The position numbers and the translations under genes were made by a program. 64,000 nucleotides of DNA, taken from NCBI GenBank assembly GCA_026874595.1, contig CM049314.1, positions 16,424,729 through 16,488,728 on the forward strand, read 5' to 3'. Below the pieces are notes generated by a model. The model did no database searches. It was not told the origin of the DNA and saw only the letters and a list, made by a program, of their open reading frames with translations. Shown here one piece after another: positions 13,201-24,299 of this stretch. The DNA is from Sipunculus nudus. Its lineage: Eukaryota; Annelida; Sipuncula; Golfingiida; Sipunculidae. The first letter of the stretch is position 1. Each line of letters opens with the position of its first letter.

Positions 13201-13297
13201 ATCGCACAGTGAGATTACTACTGGACCTTTGGTGTATATTGGGAAGTTATATGATGAGTTTGAAGTATCCAAGAAATCACCAAATAGATGTGTATGA
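8827..13297 (+). CDS. Two-domain type II membrane glycosyltransferase-like protein (547 aa, 3 exons)
   Basis: The model joins 8827-8851, 9102-10005 and 12583-13297; the sum is 1644 nt, exactly 548 codons with the stop. Residues 28-46 (TIIFIAILTTCTYIYLYSF) form one membrane span after a basic cytosolic tail, so a Golgi type II topology is expected. Residues ~75-309 resemble GT-A fold glycosyltransferases. N189-D190-D191-T192 sits where a metal-binding DxD motif is expected and is followed by the family-like blocks GVVGPTHTYGN, YDFTHRTH and WFADDW. Exon 3 holds a second conserved region with SLYGNNRTYTYGAIRNAQLL, VFPGW, RDAAGRLSERD, CVRDH and GLWGGK, a pattern I know from uncharacterised proteins with sugar-transferase character. 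Donor sugar and acceptor cannot be told. The first exon is the least certain part; exon 2 to 3 splicing is well supported. Confidence 0.7.
9102..10005 (+). CDS. Exon 2: membrane anchor and first glycosyltransferase-like domain
   Basis: The acceptor is a pyrimidine-rich TTTTATATTTACAG and the donor is AAAG|GTGGGT. The exon carries the membrane span, a variable stem with possible N-glycosylation sites (NNS, NNK, NIS), the NDDT motif encoded at 9641-9652, and conserved W/D-rich blocks. It ends in phase 2 inside an arginine codon that is completed by the first base of exon 3. Confidence 0.75.
10006..12582 (+). other. Intron of the glycosyltransferase-like gene (2577 bp)
   Basis: Bounded by GTGGGT and TGTCATTTCCAG. 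It holds a long (TA)n tract at 10187-10258. The small frame at 10907-11122 has no recognisable relative. Nothing else stands out. Confidence 0.65.
10187..10258. repeat. (TA)n microsatellite in intron
   Basis: About 70 bp of near-perfect TA repeats broken by two GTA/CATA interruptions. It can form a long self-complementary structure. Confidence 0.9.
12583..13297 (+). CDS. Exon 3: second conserved glycosyltransferase-like domain, C-terminus
   Basis: The exon starts by completing the split arginine codon and continues YIKYKTS, with no frame break to the TGA at 13295-13297. The first ~150 residues hold the conserved blocks named in the gene entry. The last ~80 residues, after GLWGGKVKW, are more variable but keep a terminal pattern (GPLVYIGKLYDEFEV) that resembles the usual end of the family. 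Confidence 0.75.
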
Positions 13298-13488
13298 AAA
13301 GTAACACGGCATTTTTTAACTGAAGATATGGCACGTAACTAAAATATTGTCCGTTTGTCTTTTTATACACTTTCTGTGAGGAAACGTCGCAGTTAAATAT
13401 TTTACTTCTTATTAAGGGAACATGTAAATTATTAACACACAAATTTACAACATTATAAAACCAGTTACAAAAGTATTTTTGTGATGAA

Positions 13489-13494
13489 AATAAA
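13489..13494 (+). promoter_or_regulatory. Polyadenylation signal AATAAA
   Basis: The first canonical AATAAA after the stop at 13297, about 190 nt downstream. It is a plausible 3' end for the glycosyltransferase-like gene. Confidence 0.5.
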
Positions 13495-13776
13495 AGGTAC
13501 AGTATCATAAATCCATTTAATGAAACTTGCGAAATGTGTCGGATATAAACTACTAATTAAGACACGATAATTAAATTATAGTCACGTCATTTTGCGAAGC
13601 ATATATCCGCTGATAATACATAAAACACTTTCGCCTCTGCTTGGATCAATAATGGGGGGAACATGGAGTTATAATTAGAATTAGTATCTAATTACAACTA
13701 CATGGTTAGTAATAACATTTTTTAGACGGTATACCTTGGTTGCAAAATTAAAAATGTCAAAAGGGAAAATGAAAAT

Positions 13777-14012
13777 GCTATAGATCTACCTACGATTTTG
13801 TTTTATAATGGTGATTAAAAGATTTATTACTTTCATTAAAAAAAATACACTTTCATCTGATCTAAAACAACATTAGATGAAGGGCCTTTTCTACGCTATA
13901 GATCCACTCACGATTTTGTTTAATAATGGTGATTTAAAGATTTATTACTTTCATAAAAAAACTACACTTTCATCTGTTCTAAAACAACATTAGATGAAGG
14001 TCCTTTTCTACC
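13777..14012. repeat. Tandem duplication of a ~117-bp unit
   Basis: Two head-to-tail copies begin GCTATAGATC at 13777 and 13894. Each contains CGATTTTGTTT, GATTTATTACTTTCAT and a small hairpin made of TTTCATCTG and CTAAAACAACATTAGATGAA. They differ by a few substitutions and short indels, so the duplication is fairly recent. Confidence 0.75.
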
Positions 14013-15954
14013 TAAAGTAGTTGTTATAGTGTAAAATCAGGTTGCAGTAAGCGCATCATTAATTAGCATTTAGGTTCCCACTGCTGCTCTAAATATATAC
14101 TGCAAGCCGGGAATCGTCCCGCTCTGCTCACGCGCTGTACTGTATGAAGCTGGACTGGCGCATTGGTCAGCAGCTCACAACAAAGGACTCAATAAGGGCT
14201 ATCCATGTGTAAGTTGGGATAAATGGGGCTCCTTTTGTATAAAAGTCTCGGAGTCAATCTGGTTCCTTTATATAACATTATGTAGCCTTAAGTAAAGACT
14301 TATATTGGGTAAATGAAGTATAACTTATATTGGGTTAGTGAGGTATAACGTATTGTAACATTATAAAAAAAACAATTAAAGTATTGATAATGCATCGATC
14401 TGTATTCGATAGAACATTATCATTAATTTAAATACTTATCAATATTAATCTTCCAAGTTCAGATTGAAAAGTCTTGTCTGGAATATTGTTGAGAGTACCA
14501 CCATTAACGCTGAAATCATTGTATTTTAACTGGCAATCAAAAGATATTAAAAAAACACGTTTGAATGCTGATTAACAATCGGATTGCTAATTCATAGTAA
14601 AAGTCAGACAATGATGCTCCGCGGTGCTTGTGTCTGTATATTAATTAAATTGTTAGAAAATCTATTTTAAATTTTAACCTCGTCCATTCGTTATGGTGTA
14701 TTAAAACATCTGCTAGACCTAAGCTAATCTACAATAATAAGCCAATGTCCACTCTTCCATATTTTTCAGGTAATATCGTGGGCTTGAATGTTCGTAGTTT
14801 TTTGTACAAAAAGCATAATGTGGGGTATTTGAATTTGTGGACAGACGATGAAAATTTCAGATAATCTTGGTTTTAAAAAGGTTCATATTCGCAAGGAAAA
14901 CGAGAAGACAACACCGGTAACCAACCAGTGGCTCGACTGAGAGGCTAATCGCGCAGTGAACCTGTAACGCGGTTCATCGGGTCAGTGTTATAAGCAAACA
15001 CGCTTCGCCCGGATAACAAAGGTTTTAATCAGTGTGGGGCAAGTTACCAGCTATTATTCATAACACCCGATACATCACCAGTTAGTTATAACACCCGATC
15101 ATTCCACCTTCACAGAAAACGTAAACCCTTTTTCGATTTGAGGTTAAATGAAACGGGACCGTTTTTTTTTAATCATGGCGGCAGTCCCCTTCGGCGAATA
15201 TTAATCCAGAACGGGGCCGTGAAACAAGAGGTCTGATTGGCATTCAACGTGTCAACTATTTTGAGATTAAAAATAAAAAAATAGAAATCCGCTTAATGGG
15301 TCGACTAGTGATTGACAGGGGCATAATTTGCATACTAGTATTCTGCGAGGCTTACTTATGCTGACAATAATGTACAACTATTTATCTGTAATATTCGGAA
15401 GAAGTACCGTTTGTCTGATTAATGGCTCACTTTTATGCACGGAATAAGTGTTTTTTACCGCCTCATGCAGTAATGCAAATGAATTGGCATGACCCAGAAT
15501 TGTCTTTTAAACTGGTAACCGTGATTGCGGAATAAGAACATGTATACCGGTCTTGCCATGTCGGAACTACCACTTCTTGTGATAGAAATGTGGTATTGTT
15601 CTTGAATATTTTATCCAATATGTTGGAAAATTAAAAACGTGGAGAAGTTTTCAGTTTAAAATAAAGTTTTATAATGTTTTATTGTGAACGTTTCAGGGGG
15701 CTGTGTTTGTGCGATATTAGGGGGGGGATATAGAAGATACGGACTAAAACCAAGATATCGGGTGTCAAATGCCAAATCGGATGTTCCGTCGGATGTCACT
15801 CGGGAGGACGGATGCCATCCGAGACGTGACATTGTGTTTTTTTTTTAGTTAAAGATATAACCTGTGTTAGTTTTAACATTAATGTACCTTATTTTCTATG
15901 AAATTGGGTATGCCGGCCTGTCCGGGCTAGTATTATCATAGGGAGTCCATAGAA

Positions 15955-16062
15955 ATGGTGTTTTGTTCTGGCTGTGAAATTTGGAAACATTGTGAATGTG
16001 ACAGAGTTGATCCTACCAATGTAACAGATTTTTCATGGTTGTGTGACAAATGCACCATGTAG
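15955..16062 (+). pseudogene. PHD-finger fragment (36 codons)
   Basis: An ATG-initiated frame begins MVFCSGCEIWKHCEC and ends FSWLCDKCTM before TAG. The spacing CxxC, then W-x-H-C-x-C, and after about 18 residues W-x-C-x-x-C matches the C-terminal half of a PHD zinc finger. The first two zinc-binding cysteines are not visible upstream, where a stop lies close by. It may be a lone exon or, more likely, a scrap of a retroelement protein, since some retroelements carry PHD fingers. No splice sites that would extend it are convincing. Confidence 0.4.
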
Positions 16063-16339
16063 AATATGAGCTGGATATATTGTATAAAATTCTTCTGTTT
16101 TTATAAATAGGCTCTTATTCATGTTCGATTGATGCATAAACGTGTGTGTTACAAATAAGAATTGTCTGTACAAAGTTATATATTGGTATCTGTTCAGTGG
16201 AAACCTGGAATGATTATGAAAAATTTAAACTTGCCAGTTCATATTAATTGCATTAATAATGTTATGTCATGGATGCCAAAAAAAAGCGTATTTTTTCTTT
16301 TTTGTATCTCTATTTGATGGAACATTTGCTAATAATCTT

Positions 16340-16642
16340 TGAACGAGCCGCAACAGCAAACTATCGCCAGGTAGCGCGCTACCTCCGACAAAGTCTATCT
16401 ATAGAATTAAAAGGCCAACGGAAGAGATACTCACTCCTGCAGAGATACACACGCTTATCAACAACGGACAGGCCTCAGGTTATCTCACTCTGCCTCCCCG
16501 CTGGTATTATCCGTGTGTCTTTTGGAACCCCTATGGACAGCAGCCGCATCATTTGTCCTCCGTGCACAAAGTCCATTGCGAGGACAGATGTCCTACCTGC
16601 GTTACTCAAACAGTCATTGTTAATTCCATTTTTTTTCGATAA
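16340..16642 (+). pseudogene. Unrecognised coding-like fragment (Cys/Trp-rich)
   Basis: In one plus frame, between a TGA at 16340 and the TAA at 16640-16642, the sequence reads like an ancient protein: ILTPAEIHTLINNGQAS, LPPRWYYPCVFWNPYGQQ, PHHLSSVHKVHCEDRCPTC. The composition (W, Y, C, H, P in clusters) differs from the random frames around it. No ATG opens it, so it would be an internal exon or a transposon relic. The overlapping 183-residue frame at 16269-16820 is longer but looks less protein-like. I do not recognise a family. Confidence 0.3.
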
Positions 16643-16938
16643 CATTACCGCTGTGAGAGAGTTATCATCACCAAGGACACTGCCCTCATTAAAATTTTAC
16701 CATTTGAGAAAAATTACACTTAACGCCACGACCGTGTGGGAGGCCATCCCGAGGGAATTTGACATGTCTACTACAGGGGGTCACTTCGTTGTCATACTGC
16801 ATGGGCGCACCAGAAAATAAAACATCTCTGAGCCAAGGCGTTTACTGAATAACGCTACGAGCCAATTACCAGTTCCGAGCACTATCCTTGTATATAAAAG
16901 GTATCAACGGGAACGCAAGTAACATTTCGATTAAATCG

Positions 16939-17127
16939 CTATCGGTTGGCCAGCCCTAGCTCGTGCGCCGTCAAGGACACCCTTGGAGGAGCTGCAAACA
17001 TATGGACCTGAACGTCAGGCTTAAACATCTCCGCAACGGCCGTCATCCGCGTCGTTGCATCTGTGCCACTAAGATTGTGTACTGCCGTGCCCGTCAAAAC
17101 AACAGTGGACAACCCACAGCAATACAA
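16939..17127 (-). pseudogene. Possible SGNH-hydrolase-like retroelement scrap
   Basis: On the minus strand the frame contains STVVLTGTAVHNLSGT, a run of small residues, then VQVHMFAAPPR. It loosely resembles the 'GTND ... PPR' arrangement of SGNH-like esterase domains found in proteins of some non-LTR elements. The GTND motif reads GTAVHN, so the match is weak. It could equally be noise. Confidence 0.2.
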
Positions 17128-17849
17128 CCTTAGAACATTTGATTATCTGGGCGACCAACACGAATAGAAACCGAAGAGACTGTAAATGATAATCATTGAC
17201 CAGATTTAAATTAGGGAAGCTCCTCCGGGGGGGGGGGGGTGGCAAGACTATACATGCTCCCAAGTAAGATAAATAATAATAAATATGTATTATTTTATAT
17301 AGGATATATTAATTATTTGTGTTTTAATTCATTTGATAATTATTAATTCATATATATGAGTCATTGGCATTTCTATTAAAGCATTCCCTTTTCCTATAAA
17401 ATCGGCATAGTTATCGCATTTTGAAAAAAAAAATCCAGGATAAACTAGATACGCATATATATGCATAAGTGTACGTGTATATGCACATATGTGCGTGTGT
17501 ATGTATGTATATGTATACGTGTATGTACATATATATAAGTGTATATGTCTATGTTTATGTATTAATTTATACATTTAAAAAATCATTCTGATTTTTCCAT
17601 TGGGGGATGGCGAGTTTAAGATCTGACATGCCGCCTCTTAAAGTGGTTATTTAATATAAGATTTACATTATTACTCACAAACTTATTTATATTGATACTG
17701 TAGATGTGAATTAGAACAAAGAAATAGTGTTGTTATGTACATAAAGTGCATCTTATACCAACATGTTTCTATCTTATAAACACAAAAGATGAACATAGAA
17801 AACTGTGGTATATTTGTATAAGAAACACAAGCCGCCCGGCCACCCATGG

Positions 17850-17865
17850 CTCTCTCTCTCTCTCT

Positions 17866-17896
<31 letters not shown>
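17850..17896. repeat. (CT)n microsatellite
   Basis: CT dinucleotides repeated about 22 times with one AA interruption. Confidence 0.9.
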
Positions 17897-17899
<3 letters not shown>

Positions 17900-18344
17900 G
17901 TTACGTGCTCTTGATAATTTACGATTTCTGTTTCTATCATCATTGTAAGAGTCAGTACATTGTTAGAGTCATATCTTACGCCTATTTAATTTTATATATT
18001 CACAAGTCTTAAAATTTTGGTAATTTGTTGTTACATTTCTCACCAAGAAATGTATATTTTATCATTTCACTTATTAGTATAGACGTGTTTGCCACGGCCG
18101 TTATCGCGACCCTTGCTTTATGTAGTTATGCAATTGTCCCCCTGGCCGTGTCACGTGTCACTGTTTTCATATCGTAGAGGGTCGAAGTACCGGCCGCACC
18201 TGGCTAGGATTAAGATAAAGTAGAATCTCCTGTGTACATGTTTGCTAAGCTGACAGGCATTAGATGCTAGGGTTGTAAGATTAAACAGGCTGATAGTGAT
18301 AGGGTCTACTAGTGTCAGGTTTCATATCTTAAGACAAAGGCATA

Positions 18345-18520
18345 GCCATGTGGCGGGCGGCCGGCGGCCGACATGCGATTGGTTTGGCTTCCCCAGCTCG
18401 GCCTCCTCTGAGGCGGGGCACCGGAAGCGTCGGCCAATGGCGAGCCGGGTTGATTGATTGACGGAGCTATGCCGAGAACAGTGCCGGTTGTTGGGCCGAC
18501 CAGGGGAGAACGTGATGGCA
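18345..18520. other. GC-rich block in AT-rich surroundings
   Basis: About 175 bp rich in CGGCC/GGCGG words and CpG, for example GGCGGGCGGCCGGCGGCC at 18353-18370. It contains an ATTGG (inverted CCAAT) at 18375-18385 and CCAATGG near 18435. It ends abruptly just before a hairpin-tailed repeat. It may be the body of a degraded transposon or an orphan CpG-rich promoter; no gene follows it. Confidence 0.35.
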
Positions 18521-18569
18521 TTTTGGATTTTGGATTTGACGGTCTAATTGTTCCAAAACGTGCCAGTCA

Positions 18570-18650
18570 AACGGACAGACAGACGGACGGACGGATGACA
18601 GACAATGGATCATAACTATAGCTCAAATGACTTATAAATGGCTGAACTAA
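18570..18650 (+). repeat. Hairpin-tailed repeat, degraded copy
   Basis: GACAGACAGACGGACGGACGG is followed by CTATAGCTCAAATGACTTAT, AATGGCTGAACT and an A-run. This is the same 3' end as the copies at 27888-27971 and 63735-63804, with a weakened hairpin. Confidence 0.6.
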
Positions 18651-19079
18651 AAATTGGAATGTATGTCAACACTTTGGAGATTGATAAGGTTTTCCGGAGA
18701 TCTTTGGTTATTGTTGCCATTTTCAGATAGTGTTGCTCATGTCATGATATTCCTTGAATTCACAGATTGCTGATTTTATATCTGTACCATAGTGTCTTAT
18801 AGTTCATGAAATACACTTTATTTCAAAACTACTTGAACAAGAATAAGCAAGAGGTTATAAGACGATAACCAAGAGATTATTCATACAACACCGTTTGAAC
18901 GCTGATGTATATATGGTGAAATAAAAGGTATTTTCTACTTTGTCAAATTTTACAATTTAAAACTTTCCCCCCACACAATTGCTTAGGACTTTTTTTCTTA
19001 CATTAAGGCAATACTAAGGAATCAAAATCAGTTGCGTTTGCTTTTGTTGCAATTTGTGTGAGGTTGACCACTTATTTCG

Positions 19080-19390
19080 GGTAAAATGCCTGTACTACAA
19101 CAGCAATCATCGATCACAATTGTGCAAGATGTTCTTCCGTGCCCGGATCGGCCTGACAAGTCATTCCGTGAGACAGACGATATGCTTGCACTTGGCGTCA
19201 TAGAGAAATCGGACACGCGATTCGCTACACCATGTTTGATGATAAGTAAGCCGGGCGTAAAAATTCAGTTTATGATAGGCTACAAGCGGTTGTTTTCGAC
19301 TCTGAGCCCATGCCAAATCCAGAGGTTTTATTGTTAGAGCTGTCTTGCAGTAAATGTTTTACGAAGATAGGTCTGACGAAGGGATATTAG
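19080..19390 (+). pseudogene. Ty3/Gypsy reverse-transcriptase relic
   Basis: The frame from 19086 reads through a recognisable start of a Gypsy RT: DDMLALGVIEKSDTRFATP, then a K-P-G turn and MIGYKRL in place of the usual C-x-D-Y-R-x-L-N. A one- or two-base shift near 19300 is needed to continue into DSEPMPNPEVLL and CFTKIGLTKGY, the next conserved RT blocks, ending at TAG near 19390. The catalytic YxDD region is absent. There are no LTRs nearby in this orientation. It is a short dead fragment. Confidence 0.75.
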
Positions 19391-19723
19391 TAAAAAACAG
19401 TTACCGCTAAGTTACTTGATTAAAACGGTTGTGTTGCCTTTGGTCACATGGGAGGATATGCTTGGGAATATCTCCTCCATGCGCCCAGAGAAGTGTTTGG
19501 GAGGTTGCAGGCGCAAATCTCCCCGCAAAACCACCCAAGAAATACGTTTGGTATGAGAGCTTAGGATTCTTAGTCATACAATAAGTACGGGTTGTATGGC
19601 AACTGTTCTGTGCTGCTGTCACTCAAAATGAAATGTAACAACATTGGCGCTGTGTACTTTTCGCTGGGCTGGTATGCGTTTTTCTGGAAATGCATACATG
19701 GCTACGATGAAATAGTTTCAATG

Positions 19724-22200
19724 TCATAAGATATCTGTAAAAGGGAACAAAGTGGGAGCAAAATTCGACCTGTTATATAATATGAGTAAGGCTATGTATA
19801 ATTGTGTACTCAAACCGTCGAGGTGTTTCCTGGCTAACCTCAAATTATTCATGACCTTACCTATGACCTGATTGGATTTTCGTTGCAGTGGAACCCCATA
19901 ACGGCCATTTGATAAAGTACTGCTGGGGAATTCTAGAAGTAATTGATCAGTATACTTAGATATGTCATCTGTAATGCCTGGAAATTCATGCTCCCAGAAT
20001 TGAAGCAATGTTTTGTCACAAACATAATTGAAACAAAACAATGATGGATCAGATGAATTTGATAATGCAGGCTTCTTGCCTATTAATTTAACCCAAATGC
20101 GAGAATATATCTACCCAAACACAGTCTCCTGAGCAGCTAAGCCTGGCTTAATGTATCTAAGGTTTGGAGATACAAGCTTCCAATACCCATTTAACACAAG
20201 TAGAATATCTACATTTACTTGCTTATTTTCATGGTACTCTAAAGCGAATTGGCCAAAGGGCTGAGTTACCACGTACGGGACCTGTGGGACAATATAGGAA
20301 AAATGCTTGGTATCTCTGTGGCAAAATCAGAGCAAAAGAGCCATCATCATCTTTAAGCTTTAACTTGATGTCAAAGATGTACTGTACTTTTGATTCACTA
20401 GGACTTGTTAATCCACAGGGACAATACGAAACCCAGTCAGTAAAAACCCATTCTGGACCAACTTGAATCAATGAACATGACTCATATGCCCCATCAGAAG
20501 CCTGTCAAATAAAACTGTAGAGTGATTGACCTCCTTAGTACGAGAAACCTGGATACATGATGTCTGTAATAGGAACATGCTTTCCAAGGGAATTGTGGGA
20601 CACATTTACATTACTAGACGCTCTATGCTGCTCACAATTATTTCATCATGGCCAGAGAGACTGACGTAGTATTAGATTCCGGGTAAGATACCACTGTTGA
20701 TTCTTATTTCTAAATGCCATGTTATCCACACAATAAAATGTAATGAACCGCCAATTACATTAAGAACATATTTTAAACAGCAGAGTGACCGTTATAATTA
20801 TAATTTTTTTTCATTGGACAACTTTTTAATATCCCAGCAAGCGCTTAGTGGCATGCGATATGTGACAGTGGGAGCATTTGAACGTGGTACCACCATCGGA
20901 GGTCAGGCGGTGTAATGTAATGAACCGCCAGCAGCACCAGTTGAGAGAAATTTTATTCTCAGAATTCAACCGGTTTCAACGGAGCGTCTGGGCCGCTCTC
21001 GGCTCTCTATTTCATCACGAAGAAAGTCCAGTAAAACTTCATGAGTCTGACTCATGACCTTCACCTCGCCTGGCGTATTTCAAACGCATGTCCTGTGGTA
21101 AACACGATGAAATCGGCGATGTCAAAATCAGACTGCTCACCCTTTCACAAAAGAGACTTAACTGCGAACATAACGTAGTAACTTATCATGCAGTCCTTAC
21201 TAACAGAGGTATTTATATTTTTATATTCAAAAGCTCTTGAATGTGATGAAAGATGTTTTCCTTTCTACCTTACCTGTTCATGAGCAGATGAATAAGTGTC
21301 TGATAATGCTCGTCAGTAAATGATAATACGTAACCAGCCATAAGTAAGGAGCGTGGGTATGAAAACTTAGAAAACTTATCCAGAAATACCGGCTATTCAA
21401 TAGGTACTTCACCAAAAGTAGGAAGTTTCGCGTTTGTGGCACCTTTAACGAAAATTACGGCCATCAACTGCTTATTAAGACCCTGGTGGCACAGGACCCC
21501 GACTGACGGTATTAGAACCCAGACTCGCGGTACTTGACCCCGACTGGCGGTTCTTGACCTCGACTGCCTGCACTGGTCCTCCAACTGGAGGCTACTTGGC
21601 TCCTGGACACCGAGGACTCTGGACTCTCCCGACACTGAGTTAGCGGCCCTCTTAAATAAACTTCTACCCTGGAGGCTCATCCATAATCATAAAACTAATA
21701 CAAAGCCTGGGGCTACTTCGCTAATTAGACTCATCTTTATTCCTAAGCGCGTTGAATACTAAAACAGAATGAAAATAATCCCTTCAACAATGGCATATCT
21801 CAAAGCGGCGCCCTCGGCAACCGCTCTGAATTCAAATATTGTCTCACGACACAATGACGCTGACCAGGGACCCTAGCCTACTTGCACACATACAAAGATA
21901 CGGCTAACCCGAAAAAAAATAACAAAACATGATCAAACAAAACGACACGATTTATTTCGTGACAGACGTACAAAAAGGATACTAAGACAACTTGAGTCTC
22001 TTTACGCATAAGTAGCCTCCGACTTTCACAAGAAGGCACACGGAGGAAAACAAGCCCAAACACACTAACACGAACAGTTCAAACTTGTTTAAAATGCCAA
22101 TACTAATCCATATGATACTCTCAAATTCAAGGTTCTCCGAAGCGACACCAATCCCCATCGACGGGTTCATGAACATGTTGGGGGACAATGTAACTTACAC
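19724..22200 (-). mobile_element. BEL/Pao LTR retrotransposon relic
   Basis: On the minus strand, starting near 22197, a TGTAAGTTACATTGTCCCCC sequence resembles the start of an LTR. About 500 bp further on an A/G-rich leader is followed by a gag-like frame (21680-21393). Protease and reverse-transcriptase sequence then follows between about 20430 and 19790. The assignment rests on the pol part; the LTR and gag calls are inference from position. No matching second LTR was found to the left, so the element is truncated at its 3' side. Confidence 0.6.
19790..20430 (-). pseudogene. BEL/Pao pol fragment (protease end and RT start)
   Basis: Read on the minus strand from about 20430. The end of the Pao-type aspartic protease region includes YVVTQPFGQFALEY and NVDILLVLNGYWKLVSP, with LxxNGYW in place of the usual I-G-x-D-x-Y-W. 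Next comes IKPGLAAQETVFG, then a TAG where the family has tryptophan, then the RT entry LLQFWEHEFPGI, NGRYGVPL and MNNLRLARKHLDGL. The order and spacing match BEL/Pao polyproteins. At least one nonsense change and the loss of the catalytic RT core make it inactive. Confidence 0.75.
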
Positions 22201-23544
22201 ATTATCGCCCGCTAATAAAGGATCTAGGAGTTAGGCAAAAAAGGCAAGTTTGACTAAATAAATCGATATTCTTGCCTCTCCCGGGTCTTGGCATCGTGTA
22301 GAAGAGTCTCAGTCCTGCTCACTTATAATCAGCTCTTTCTGTTATTTGACTTCAAAAATGACTTCAACGGACCACAGAAGTGCTTTATTAAACTTCATCA
22401 ATACATAACATAGAATAAGGAAGAATTAAAAAACTGAATTAGGAAATTTCAAGTGTATATTTGATATTTAAAAAATCAACGCATGATTAAATAATATATC
22501 TGTTTAACAGAAGATATCCTCTCTGGACCAGTCTTGACTCCTTCCACAGAGACTTCACTTGCCATCTGAACAAAGACCACTTCTTTGCGAAAAAATTGAG
22601 GCCAACATCGCTGATCCTGCGCATGACTTCTTGAAGCCTTTCAGGGTGGCTGCTAAGTCAGATCCATTGACAATAATGTTGTCTTTATGAGTAGACAGGT
22701 CTGATAATACCGGGCCGCCAAATGGTTGTTTGATATGACCATGTGGTTTCATAATAAATGGTCCAGAAGAAAGTGGCTGAGCGGAAAGGCTTTCAATACA
22801 TAAACCATTGAATGGTTTAACCTTTAAAACATATTTACAAAATTTGTGTCAATATCAGAACACTGAGAAAATAATTGTTGGTATATTTACATATTGGTTG
22901 TTCTTGCATGAGGTTTATTTTCTGGTTTTGCTTGTTTTCAGTTTGTATTTGACCAATGGGCAGACATCATTTCCTGTCCTGACTTTCGATTTAACATTCA
23001 AGGAACAAATCATTGAAAAGTTACCATATATATCAAAAGTAGACACAGAAAATGATTGGACAATATTATAAAGGTCTGTACTGACTAAAATCCGAGAAAA
23101 CTGTACCATTTAATATATAAGCACTTGGTGAACCATTTAGATTGTGAAGGGAAAATCGAATTATGTTAAATTGATCAGCAGGATAGATATTCATAATACC
23201 AATGATTTTACATCATTATATAATTTGTATTCGTATTATAATATTTTCTAATCACAAAATTCCATCATTTTCGTCCAATTCGTTGCATATTGAAGAACTC
23301 TCTGAAACAATGTGCGCACACGTTAATATTATATCTTTCTTTAGATTAAGGTAATACCATCAATTATTTATACTATTATGCCTGTGTACTTGAGTACTTT
23401 TAAATTTTGAAATTATATTTTTTCGTATGCACACCGCCAGAGTAGAAATCTTAAAAAAAGACATTGCAAATTAATTTTATATAGTAGCCAATATCTTCAC
23501 AATACACAAAATTTTATGCTGGTCTACCATTTGTCTGGCAGGTG
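22201..23544. other. No supported gene
   Basis: Frames at 22555-22752 (minus) and 22808-23071 (plus) have no recognisable domain. The stretch may include debris of the LINE whose endonuclease start is called just to the right on the minus strand. Confidence 0.4.
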
Positions 23545-23610
23545 CAATTTTGATTTTAATCCTTCAGCATTCCATGAAATAAAGTTAAAACATTTGTTTG
23601 GTGTTTTATT
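23545..23610 (-). pseudogene. LINE endonuclease N-terminal scrap
   Basis: On the minus strand the sequence reads CFNFISWNAEGLKSKLHLP, the usual opening of a LINE apurinic-type endonuclease (S-W-N-x-x-G-L-x-x-K). Stops follow within about 15 codons. It could be the remnant of an element running leftwards; no reverse transcriptase is found there. Confidence 0.35.
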
Positions 23611-24299
23611 TATTTCAATACTAGAAACATTTCTGAAGGTGTACTTACCTGTTTAGTGGATGATGTAAGAGGAATATAAAAAATGTGTTATTAAATCATC
23701 TTTGCTACTCGTCAGTTTTCTTGTTCCCTGTACATCATTATTACCATGGTCATTATCATGGTTAACATTTATGTGAAGTGCAGGTAAGAAACATGGTTCT
23801 TCACTGCCTTCAAGTGCAAACCATGAATCAGAAAACGGTTAATTATTTAAATCACTATTTATTTCATGAGAATTATCAACATACACATTGTAATCACTGG
23901 TACCTACAAAATCCATATCATCATTTAAACACATATTCTAGATATCTTGTATACATAATTGTTCTCAGTGATTTTACAATCTATCTTTTCGTGGCCCCAT
24001 TCTTACCGTTATGCAGATTCAACATGTATTGTGTTTGTATTTGTATGGAGACTTCTCTCACTCCTTCGTCTAATACATTTTATACGTTTACTATTTTCGT
24101 CTCACACATAAACTCAACCCCATGATCAGTATATCATATTTCAACTGTGCTTTGGTGTTAATGTAACTGTTCATAACGTCTGTTTATGACTTCAGTTAGT
24201 GTTGCTCGCAAGTGTCGTCTGGCCTCTCTCAACCTCTAACGGAAGTCTTCTTGTTGAGTTGCATCCTTGTCACAAGGAGAGGGCTAACAAGAACGACCA

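Larger units (their letters stand above)
13298..15950. other. Intergenic, no supported gene
   Basis: Apart from the 3' UTR (to about 13515) and the tandem duplication at 13777-14012, I see only AT-rich sequence. A somewhat more GC-rich zone at 14880-15260 contains two copies of ATAACACCCGAT (near 15060 and 15090). No protein-like frame is evident. Confidence 0.5.
16643..18344. other. Mostly featureless DNA with microsatellites
   Basis: Apart from the minus-strand scrap at 16939-17127, no gene is supported. A TATATAAAAGG motif lies at 16891-16901 without a gene behind it. There is a poly-G run near 17227-17239, TATG/TACG-rich DNA at 17450-17560, and a (CT)n tract at 17850-17896. The frames on both strands at 17683-18012 come from the CT/GA repeat. 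Confidence 0.5.

Noticed and set aside
16269-16820. 183-codon plus-strand frame
   Set aside because: A different frame of the same DNA (16340-16642) reads much more like protein. This frame begins in low-complexity sequence and has no known pattern.
17683-18012. Frames on both strands across the CT/GA repeat
   Set aside because: Microsatellite-driven, with RERERE or LSLSLS runs.
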